A DNA stretch of 64,000 nt, taken from the NCBI GenBank assembly GCA_038502055.1, contig JAXRKN010000014.1, forward strand, positions 124,001 to 188,000. Direction: 5' to 3'. Shown one piece after another: positions 9,610-19,563 of the stretch; positions within the stretch are counted from its first letter, which is position 1, and every line of letters begins with the position of its first letter. Under the pieces are notes generated by a model. It was not told the origin of the DNA. It saw only the letters and a program-made list of their open reading frames with translations, and searched no databases. Made by a program: the position numbers and the translations under genes. This DNA comes from Tanytarsus gracilentus (lineage: Eukaryota > Arthropoda > Insecta > Diptera > Chironomidae).

Positions 9610-12600
9610 ATGCTCAAGTGGAAGAAAGTAACAAATACGACCGGGCCACAGCCGCGGCCTCGGCATGGACATCGAGCGGTCGCTATACGCGAGTTGATGG
9701 TGGTGTTCGGTGGTGGCAATGAAGGAATTGTCGATGAACTTCACGTCTATAACACATGTAAGTCTATCGAGCTTCCACATTTTAAATTAAAATTGCCGTT
9801 GACGAGAAGAAAAATTCAAAACCGATCGACGGACTCTTTTTTATGTGTGTCAGTGTGTGCGTGAAAAATGAGGACGCTAATGGCCCGACCGGTTAGACCC
9901 GGCCATCCATTGTTGTTGTTTCTCTCAGTCGCACCGCGATGGAATTTCTGTGTGTTTGAGTTTTTTCTGTCTTCTTTTTAAATAGGAAGTTTTTTCTCTC
10001 TTTTTTTTCGAGCGAGTTAGAGAGAAACTTTTTTTTTTGCAATCTCTAAAAATTGTTTGGATTTTATGAATGAAAAATTTTTGTTTGAGCGGTGAAAGGC
10101 GGAATGAAACTTTTTTTTTGAGTGCTCGAAGAGAGAAAATTGTTGTGAGCCTTGGGAGATGATTTTTTTGCGTAATTAATGAGAGATGAAAATTTTAATG
10201 ATAGAAAAAAAATTTGATTTAAAAATAAATTCAGATTAGATTTTAAAATATATTTTGTTTTGATTCAGAATTTTTTTTAAAAAATTTCTTTGAAACAATT
10301 CTAAAAAAGTTTCAAAAAATATTTTAAAAATTCTAAACTAAAAATTGGTAAAAAAATAAACTTTTATATAAATCTTTTTAAAACTCTAAAAAAAGTAAAA
10401 AAAAATTAAAATTTTTAATAATTTTTTTAAACATTAAAAAAATTCAAAAATATTAATTTTATATTTTTTTTATTTGCAGTCACAAATCAGTGGTATGTAC
10501 CGGCAACAAAAGGTGATGTTCCACCAGGTTGTGCAGCCTACGGGTTCGTTGTTGATGGAACTAGAATTCTTATCTTCGGTGGCATGGTCGAATATGGAAA
10601 ATATTCAAATGATCTTTTTGAACTTCAGGTAAGAAAATTCTTTGACTTTCTTACGTTAGGTAAATTATTTTTCTGTTAATTCTACTAGAAAATTTTTTGT
10701 TATTTTTGTAATGCAAATTTTTTATTATTTTGAAAAAAGTTTTGACTTCACGTTAAAGTTTTTTTTGCTAAAAATTCAATTTTTAAACTTTGAGTTTTCA
10801 CTACAAAATTTTGTCATTTTTTAATGTAATTTTTTTATGATTTTTTTTATTTTCAAAAAACTTTTGAGTTAACCTTAAAATTTTTTTTTGTTAAAAATTT
10901 CAATTTTTTATCTTATAATTTTTTTAAACTTTCACTCCAAAATTAATTTTATTAATTAAATTTTCTCACTCAAAAATATCTAATCAAAATTCAATTTTCC
11001 TCCTTCTCAGGCCACAAAATGGGAGTGGAAAAAAATTCGACCTCAACCGCCCTTTTCCGGCGATCCCCCGTGTCCTCGCCTAGGTCACAGCTTCACACTC
11101 GTCGGCGATAAAGTTTATTTGTTCGCTGGTCTCGCAAACGAAAGCGATGATCCCAAGCACAACATCCCAAAATACCTCAACGATCTTTACATTTTAAATA
11201 CAAAAAATGGCAACTACAGTTGGGAAATTCCGATAACATATGGCGAGTGTCCGCCGCCTAGAGAATCGCATACGGCTGTCGCATGGCACGATAAAGGAAC
11301 TGGAAGACATAATTTGGTGATTTATGGAGGGATGAGTGGATGTCGATTGGGCGATTTGTGGATTTTGGATATTGAAACTCTCTCGTGGAGTCGACCGAAG
11401 ACTTCGGGTAGTGCGCCTTTGCCGAGGTGAGATGTTTGAGGAATTGAGAGCGTTGAATTTTGATTTAAAACGTTAAGTTTTAAATTTTTGACGTTAAATT
11501 ATATTTTTAAACGTTAAATTTAACTTTTTCTCATCTTTTCCAGATCCCTTCACTCGGCGACTCTCATTGGCGACAAAATGTTTGTGTTTGGCGGTTGGGT
11601 TCCACTCATCGTCGACAATTTTACATGCGAAAAAGAGTGGCAGTGCACAAACACTCTCGCCGTTCTCGATTTAAAATCAATGAATTGGGATCTTGTGGAC
11701 ATAAATGTTGAACCATCGCCGGGTGTCGAGATTGAAGATATTCCGCGTGCTAGAGCTGGTCATTGTGCGGTCGGAATTCACGGAAGACTTTACGTGTGGA
11801 GTGGACGCGATGGGTATAGGAAGGCGTGGAATAATCAGGTAACTTTTAAACTTTTTAAATAGAAATCTCTTACTCACACACCTTTTTTACTTCTTCACTA
11901 GGTCCGGGTGAGCGAAAATTATCCTTCGCAGCAAGAACGTCAAAATTTTATGAATTTTTCTATTTTTAAAATTTTGTTGCTTCTCTAATGCCGTCAAAAA
12001 ATCTAATTTTTCGACTAATTCAAAATTCGTTTTAGGTTTGCTGCAAGGATCTTTGGTATCTCGAAGTTGGTCCACCGCCGCAAGCCGCACGAGTTCAGCT
12101 AATTCGTGCGAGCACATCAGCACTCGAGCTCTCGTGGACGTCAATTCCCAATGCTCAATATTACATTTTGGAAGTTCAAAAATTGCCGCCAGCAATCACG
12201 AACGAAAAGCCAATTGTGCCACTGAAAGAGGAAAATGAAGTTAAACCTCAACCGATTGCGACTCAACCGAAAATAATTTATCAGCCGAGTCAGACGGGCG
12301 ATAAGAAGCCGATGATTATTCTTCAACCGAAAAAACCCCTTCAAATTCCAACAGTTCGCGCACCGTCCGTGTTTAAAGTCATGCAACCCGGCGGCACCGT
12401 CTCGACACTCGTTTCATCGTCGGCTCCAATTAAAGTCATGCAGAAGCCGACATTTGTCACGACCCAAGCCGGCACAAACATCATTCGACCGTCGTTCACC
12501 GGCAATGTCATTAAGCTAATGCCGGGCGCGATTTTGAGTGGTAATAAAATCATCATGAAACCAGCGACGAGTGGCGGAGCGACAATGATCACAAAACCCG

Positions 12601-14198
12601 CGACATCACAGCAGATTTTCGTTCAAAGACCTGGCGGTGGAATTGTGACGTCGACAGCTTCGACAACCTTCAAATTAAACACCGTTCAAGCGCCTCGCAT
12701 TGTCATGCCTGCAAACTCTGGACCACGACCAATTACAATCGGCGGTCGAACGGTGACGCTTCAGCTCGCGCCAGGACAAAAGAAAGTAACACTCGTGGGT
12801 TCGCCGTCCGGTGGTCAACCGAAAATTATTATGATGCCAGCAACTTCGACGGCGACCACAGTTCAACAGCAGCAACCGCCGCCACAAGTCGAACAGCTCG
12901 ATGGAAACTTCGATATTGATCAACTAGATGGCGCGATTGATCAAGATGACGACATTGAGAGTCAAATAAGCACGGTTAAGATTGAGAAGCACGGCGATGG
13001 CGAAGATGTGAAGGTGACGACGAGTGGCGCGAGTACGAGCGACGATAAAATGGAACAAAATGAAGCGGCCGCAATTTTGAGTACAATAAGCGAAGGAAAT
13101 CACATGAGTCATTCGGTGAATCCACACATACCGCTGCACGATGAGAAGTAAAATTTTAATTTTCTTTAATTATTTTAATTTTATTAAATTTTATTTTTTT
13201 AGGGCACTTCGAAATTCCCTCAACGAGAACCTCCTCGCGTCTCCAATCATCTCAAACTCCTCCAACGACTTTAATGGCTCCGAAAATTACGGTCGAAGTC
13301 ATTCACTCGACGCACTCGCAGCGGCAGCCCTGCAAGCGTCAAACAGCAAAACAGTCGCAAACTTATCACAAATTGGCGATAAAAAGGGAGACGATGATGG
13401 TGAAAAGTGGATGGTTGTTGGAATTTTCAAGACGCTGACACAGAATGTGACGAACTATGTCGATTATCAGTGGCAAAATTTACCGGAAAAATTGACGAGC
13501 GAAAATATTCCCGATTTAAGTTTAATGGAGAAAGTTTCATTAGAGCAGGGACGAGCTTACAGGTTTAGAATCGCGGGCGTTAACGCGTGCGGAGTTGGAA
13601 AGTTTAGTGAGGTAAAAAGTGATTTGAAAAATTCAAAAACTTGAAATTAATTCAAAATTTTTTAGGTCACAACCTTCAAGACCTGCCTTCCCGGATTCCC
13701 TGGCGCTCCATCTGGAATTAAGATCACAAAATCCCACGACGGCGCTCATCTCTCGTGGGAGCCGCCAAGTCAATCGCAAGGCGAAATCACCGAATATTCA
13801 GTTTATCTTGCTGTTAAAGACCCAAACCCATCGAAGGCAACTCAACTGGCTTTTACGAGAGTTTACGTTGGAAAAGAGAATCAGTGCGATGTTGGAAATG
13901 AAATGATTAAAACAGCGCACTTAGACACGACGAGCAAGCCGGCGATTATCTTTAGAATTGCTTGTAGAAACGAGAAGGGTTATGGACCTGCGACACAGGT
14001 TAAATGGTTGCAAGGTAAAAATATTTTTTGAACATTTAAAAATTGATTTTGAATTTTTGTCACTTTGAATTTAAAATTTTAATTAATTAATTTGAATTTT
14101 TAGATCCATCGGCAAAAACCGCCCCAGCCGCGGTCAAACGAACACCAGGAATGGTCGCAGCTCAACAACAGCAGCAAAAGCGCTTCCGACCTCAGTAA
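9610..14198 (+). CDS. Hcf: Host cell factor (HCF), Kelch and FN3 transcriptional coregulator
   Basis: HCF is a nuclear chromatin scaffold that tethers histone-modifying complexes to transcription factors. Exons 9610-9757, 10480-10628, 11011-11426, 11544-11838, 12036-13147, 13203-13611, 13666-14014 and 14104-14198 join in phase to 990 residues. The first in-frame ATG (9610) was chosen. Residues about 1-340 form the Kelch propeller (PRPRHGHRAVAI, VFGGGNEGIVDELHVYNT, GLANESDDPKHNIPKYLNDLY, SGRDGYRKAWNNQ). They are followed by VCCKDLWYLEV and the first FN3 strand set. The middle (about 400-700) is low-complexity Thr/Pro/Gly-rich and carries two Taspase1-type QLDG sites at 623-626 and 632-635. The C-terminal FN3 pair (about 730-950) is followed by a Gln run and KRFRPQ. 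The protein is much shorter than vertebrate HCF-1 and has no HCF-1-type proteolytic repeats. Confidence 0.96.
11902..11907 (+). other. Hcf: Candidate 6-nt Hcf microexon
   Basis: Inside Hcf intron 4 the six bases GTCCGG sit between a perfect acceptor (TTCTTCACTAG) and a good donor (GTGAGC). Inclusion would insert Val-Arg between NNQ and VCCKDLW without changing frame. Confidence 0.5.
12894..12935 (+). other. Hcf: Tandem Taspase1-type cleavage sites in Hcf
   Basis: The coding sequence reads QLDGNFDIDQLDG followed by acidic residues. Two copies of the Q-[hydrophobic]-D/G consensus lie nine residues apart. Taspase1 cuts after the Asp in MLL, TFIIA and Drosophila HCF, so these are the likely sites where the precursor is split into N- and C-terminal subunits. 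Confidence 0.75.
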
Positions 14199-15968
14199 AT
14201 TTTGAGAACTCAAAACAAGAATTAACTTTTGAATAAAAGTTTTCATCAAGAACAACAAAAAAGAATTGACGAAAAATTGTAAAAATATAAAATTAAGAAA
14301 AAAAATTTAGAATAATTTTTAAAAAACATTTTCTGTTGATTTTTTATAAATGAAATGTTGATTTTATTTCGATGAAGGGGACTGAAGTGGAGAAGAGAGC
14401 TAGAACTAGAAATTCAGACTGGATAAAGTTTCATCTTGTAAAAAAATCATTCGAAAATCATGAAAAAATATATTTTGTAAATTTTTGATTTTTAAAATTA
14501 TGAAAAAAATCACTTTGGATGATTTTTAATCAAATTATGGTAAATTTTACGGGACTGAAAACCTCAAATATTTCTCAAGCTAAAAAACATTGAAATATTT
14601 TTTTTTGATTTCGGATTTTGTATGATTTAACATTTTTTGAATGAAATAAATTAGAAAATATAAATTTTCCAAAATTAATCAAATTCTTGCGTAATGAACT
14701 TTTATAAAATATCACTTTGAACATATGAAAACATTTCATGCTTTAAAAAAACTGAATTTTAGATGGAAAAAATTTTACGAAAAAAATCAAAATAAAATCA
14801 TGCAAAAAATAATTTTTTTATCAAATTGTAAAAATTAATGAGATGAAAATTTTTGAATAATAAAATCACAAAAGTAAATTCAAGGAAAAATTCTTGAAAA
14901 AATAATTTAAGCCAATAAAATTAATTTAGATATAAATAATTTCTTATAATAAATTACTTGAAAAATTAAAGTATGAAAGAATTCAAAAAAATTTTCATGA
15001 ATTTTCTTTTAATTTTCAAAAAATATTTTTTTACAAAATTTTAGAATTTCATAAAATCAATCTTTGTAATTTTATTTCATAAAGCTGTTAAAAATATTTT
15101 TTAAAATCGTTTTAAGAGACGAAAAATTAAAAAATTGCATTAAATTTGCGCTGAAATGGAATTTAATGTTACTAAAAAATATTTCATGATTTTATGTAAT
15201 TTTTGTAGCTGAATTTTTGTAATTTACCATCTCTGGTTTTTTTTAACGAAGCCCCGAAAAAAATTGCGATTATACTTTGCCCAATAATAATTTAATTACT
15301 ACATTAAACTTTTCATTTTTTACCACAATTAAATTTAAAGATTTTTTAGACCATTTTAACAATGGAAGAAGAAAATTATTAAACGAATTTCAACGCTTTA
15401 AAATTCAGCAACTAATTAAAATTATTATGCTAATTATTGATTAAACCTTAATTAATTATTAAAAATCTGTATAAAAAAACTTCATGACTGTAAATAGGAC
15501 AAAAGTAAAATTTAAAAACTGATATTACAAGAAAAAGTTAATAAAATAGTTAAAAAATTTGTGAATACTAAAAAATTTAATCTTTTATTCAAGCTAATTT
15601 TGTCCTTTGAATGACCTCTAAGATTCAATCTTCCAAAAATCACGATTTCTAATTTTAACGGTCAAAAAAAATTCAAATTGTCGTTAAAAACGTCAAAAAA
15701 GAAGAAGAATTTGTGATCGATGATGGAGATTAAGAAGAAATCATTAATTAGAGCTCACCTATCGACTCATATGCGACACATCGAATGTAAAATTTGCTTG
15801 TTGAAATTTTAAATCAATCGTTTGACCTTCACATGGCAATTCATCGAAATCCATCATCAAAATTTATAAGCTCTGGACAGATTTTTCGTCGCTTTTATGA
15901 AGCTAATTTCGACTATTTATGATTTTAAAAGTTTTATTCAATTATTTAATATAAACTAAACAACTTAT
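14199..15968. other. Hcf 3' UTR and intergenic AT-rich DNA
   Basis: It contains the Hcf 3' UTR with several AATAAA-like signals and long A/T-rich sequence. The only structured item is a decayed zinc-finger fragment at 15732-15918, listed separately. Confidence 0.6.
15732..15918 (+). pseudogene. C2H2 zinc-finger gene relic
   Basis: The plus strand encodes SLIRAHLSTHMRHIECKICL-LKF, then a stop. One base over, NQSFDLHMAIHRN continues the finger. The C-x2-C ... H-x3-H layout is restored only across a frameshift plus stop, so this is a broken finger. It lies tail-to-tail with the intact minus-strand zinc-finger gene and is probably a decayed relative. Confidence 0.55.
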
Positions 15969-18024
15969 TCATTCAGAATTCATGTGAGTTTTACATTTTC
16001 CCACTTTCCACAACGATCCAACGTGCTGATTGAGCTCGCCACGAGTCCCAAAAGTTTTTTCGCAAAAGCTACATCCGAATTTCATTTCTCCAGCTAAAAA
16101 GTAGAAGAATTAACTTAATTTTATTAAACTTCTTTCAAATTACTCACCATGAGTATTTTTAATGTGTCTCTTGACGTACGTCATTGTCTTGAATAGTTTT
16201 CCGCAAACCTCACATGGATAGAGCTTAAGCGATAGGTGAATTAGTTTATGATGGTCGGCGAGCGCTCGCTGAGTCACAAACTCCTTCTTACACACTTCAC
16301 ACTTCATTAATTTAATGTGCTTCAATTTGTGAGTCCTTAATGCGTAATATGTGGACGAAGAGAAATCGCATTCATGACATTTGTGAATTTTAACATGACG
16401 ATGACGAACGTTCATGTGAATTTCGAGTGAAAATTTCTCCTTAAAAGTCTTCGGACACAAGTCGCAGTAGTAAGTCGTAAAATTATCGTTTTTATGCGTC
16501 ATGTGATGCAGAAGCAAAGTCGATTTAAGTTCAAAAGAAAGTCCACAAACTGAACAACCGAACGGATAATTTTTTGTCCTCACAACCGAAGCGGGTGGTT
16601 TTCGTGCTCGATGAGCTGAAAAGGAGATTTTTGGTGTCTCTTCAGGAATGTAGGGCGTAATTTGGTAATCCATAAATTCTTGCGGCTCTTCTTTGAAAAT
16701 ATTTCTTTCCTCTTCCTTCACTTCATTTTTTGGCTCATCGAGTTTAATTTTAGTCTCGTTGCTTAAATGCTCCAAAGCCGTTTTGACCGAGAATATTTTA
16801 ACAGTTTTTGCATTATCGGCAATTGATTTTTCTGGTGGAATGATGAATGTCGATTTGCCGTGATCGAGCTTGATTTCGAAGAGTTTTTCGGTGTTGACTT
16901 CTTGAGGTTGTGATGATGGTGTTTTTGAGGTGATTTTAACTGATGTTGAGGGATCGAGAGGTGGAGCTAAAAAAATATTAGTGAAGGTAGGTTAGTGAAT
17001 TATTAATTAAAAAAATTGAATCCAAAAAATTTCTCTTACCCTTATCCGATTTTCTCCCCTTGAAGCCACTAATTTTTCCAACTTTCACTCCAACAATTTC
17101 CTCCTCATTTACCACTTTTTGACTTCTCAATTTAATTTCGATTTTTCGATTCTTCATCACCTCCTCGAATTCATCCCGCTTCCCATCGACATACTCGTAA
17201 TTCTCTCCGACATCTTCATGTACGATTTTGAGATGTCTTCTGACGTAATTTAATGTGGTGAAGAGTTGATGACAAAATAAGCATTTATAGACGTTCGATT
17301 TTAAGTGCACGGCCTGATTGTGTCGCCATAAGAAAATTTTCTCTTTAAATTCTCGATCGCACACGTTGCACTTAAACTTTTTAACGTGAGTCAATTGTCG
17401 ATGATTTTTGAGGTCTCGTATAGAAGTTGTCGAGTAATCGCAATTTGTGCAATTTAATTTTCTTTCACTTTGATGTGCGCCGATGATGTGAAACTCGAGA
17501 TGCTGCTTTCGTCGGTAATCTTTTGGACACGAATCGCACTTGAAGGGTCTTGTGTCGATGTGTGACTGCATGTGATTCTTAAAGTGTCTCTTATTATTGA
17601 ATCCGTTACCGCACTCGTTGCAGTAAAATGCCTTTGAATTGACGTGAGTGCGGAGGTGATAGATGAGCAGAAATTTGGTTGGAAATGGAAGCGAGCAAAA
17701 GTCGCAGAAGTAAGATTTGATCTCCAAGTGGAGTTTCAAATGCTCCTCGAAATTTTCCTTGAAGATTTTCTTCGAACACACTTGACATGTCGTTTTTCGC
17801 TTGTGCGACATTTCGTGGATGATCAGCGAGGATTTGTACTCGAATGACTCGCTGCAGTGCGAACATTTGAAAGCGTTTGTGGGCTCCGAGGTTGATGGCG
17901 GCGAGTTGTGCTCCATCACTCGAATTGGACATGCTTTTTTGTGATATTTTTGTCGGATTTTTATTAGTGATGAAATGACTTCAGGCTCGATTTTGATCTC
18001 GGAATTTGAGTCGCTTGTGGCCAT
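15969..18024 (-). CDS. Fourteen-finger C2H2 zinc-finger protein
   Basis: Exons 17040-18024, 16148-16966 and 15969-16093 join in phase to 642 residues, a probable nuclear sequence-specific DNA-binding protein. Exon 1 has an acidic N-terminus and eight C2H2 fingers, starting FKCSHCSESF and ending YKCLFCHQLFTTLNYVRRH. Exon 2 has a Ser/Pro linker and five more fingers, from FGCSVCGLSFELKSTLLLHH to YPCEVCGKLFKTMTYVKRH. Exon 3 has a last, degenerate finger (FGCSFCEKTF) and the stop. First and last fingers of exons 1 and 2 resemble each other, so the protein looks like two paralogous arrays joined. There is no ZAD or BTB domain in the visible N-terminus. The frame stays open for 17 bases 5' of the ATG up to an acceptor-like site, so an extra 5' exon is possible. 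Confidence 0.82.
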
Positions 18025-19285
18025 CGCTGGAGATTTTAGGGCTAAAAAATGGATTTTGGATAATTTAAAGTTTTGATGATGTTTATAAAATTTTAAATTA
18101 ATTTTGGTAACAAAAAAAATATTGTTAATTTATTTTTATCGATTTTTTAAACTTTATCTCGTATATTTCTCTTCACATTCAAGTTCTTCAGTTTTATCAC
18201 TCACCAGACTATAAAATTCAATATCTAAAGATATCAAAAGTTCGCTATAAGTTCGAATTTGAATTAAATTTATTAAATTTTTATATTTTAAATGCGGTTT
18301 TGTTTACGTTGAGTCCAAATGAAAAATTACTCCAGTGTTAAAACAGCTGATTTAGAGGATGAGAATTTGTAACGTATTTTTTTAAATTTTCACATGAGTA
18401 AATTTAAATTTCAAAAATTCGTTAATAATCAAAATGTTTGCGATTTAAATTTTAAATTTTTTTTCTCAAAATTTGCAATTGTAAACATTTAAATTCATTA
18501 AAATTAGAAATTAATTTCAAAATTAGAAAATTAATTTTAAAATTATCAATCACAAATAAATTTAAAATTGTTTTAATATCTAATTTTTGCTGCTTTTGGT
18601 CTTTCTAATCTCAATTGATTTAAATTTCTTCTCATATTTTGAGGCAGTCGATTTTCAACATTTCGATCATCATTTTGTCGTTCAAGATTAAAGTAAAAAA
18701 ATTTCCTGAAAAAAGATTAATTTTAATGACACCCGGATTAATTTAAAGAAAATTTAATCCTTCGAACTCAAAAATGAGAATTATGCTAAGATTTTCTAGA
18801 TTTTTAAATAGTTTTCGACGGTCAGCGTTAGCTTTTATGTTGTTGAAAATTAAAGTAAAAAAATTTCCTGAAAAAAGATTAATTTTAATGACACCCGGAT
18901 TAATTTAAAGAAAATTTAATCCTTCGAACTCAAAAATGAGAATTATGCTAAGATTTTCTAGATTTTTAAATAGTTTTCGATGAAATAAATTTTTTGAATT
19001 TTTAGTCAACATAATTTCATAAAAAAAAGTCAATAAATTTAATTTTTTATTGTAGACAAAACATTCTTCTCGCACGAAATCTGAGAAATTCTCCTCATCA
19101 TAAATTCTTTTTGTTATGTGTGCGAGAAAGTAAAGAGATCAAATTTATGCAAAAATCATAAGTCATACAGTCAAATACTACTTTAAAAATTCTCCTCATA
19201 AATAAATTCTTTTTTGTTATGTGTGCGACTCATTCTCAAAGGAGATTTTAACAGATAAAGACGTGAAAATAATCTAGTGCTAAAA
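18025..19285. other. Intergenic with local duplications
   Basis: Non-coding. It contains the 132-bp direct duplication (18687-18980). It also has two related about 40-bp stretches at about 19089-19129 and 19190-19231, sharing AATTCTCCTCAT and TTGTTATGTGTGCGA. No gene is visible. Confidence 0.6.
18687..18980. repeat. Perfect 132-bp direct duplication
   Basis: 18687-18818 and 18849-18980 appear identical base for base (ATTAAAGTAAAAAAATTTCC ... AATAGTTTTCGA), separated by a 30-bp spacer (period 162). Identity implies a recent duplication. Confidence 0.85.
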
Positions 19286-19563
19286 CATATCTAAAAGTCA
19301 AAAAGTGGACTAAAGCCATATCTGAAAGTCAAAAAGTGGACTAAAGCCATATCTGAAAGTCAAAAAGTGGGCTAAAGCCATATCTAAAAGTCAAAAAGTG
19401 GGCTAAAACATATCTGAAAGTCAAAAAGTGGGCTAAAACCATATCTAAAAGTCAAAAAGTGGGCTAAAGCCATATCTGAAAGTCAAAAAGTGGACTAAAG
19501 CCATATCTAAAAGTCAAAAAGTGGGCTAAAGCCATATCTGAAAGTCAAAAAGTGGACTAAAAT
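19286..19563. repeat. 31-bp tandem satellite, nine copies
   Basis: The unit is CATATCTGAAAGTCAAAAAG followed by TGGACTAAAGC. It repeats nine times with A/G variation at two or three positions. The last two units overlap the 3' coding end of the pickpocket gene. Confidence 0.9.
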
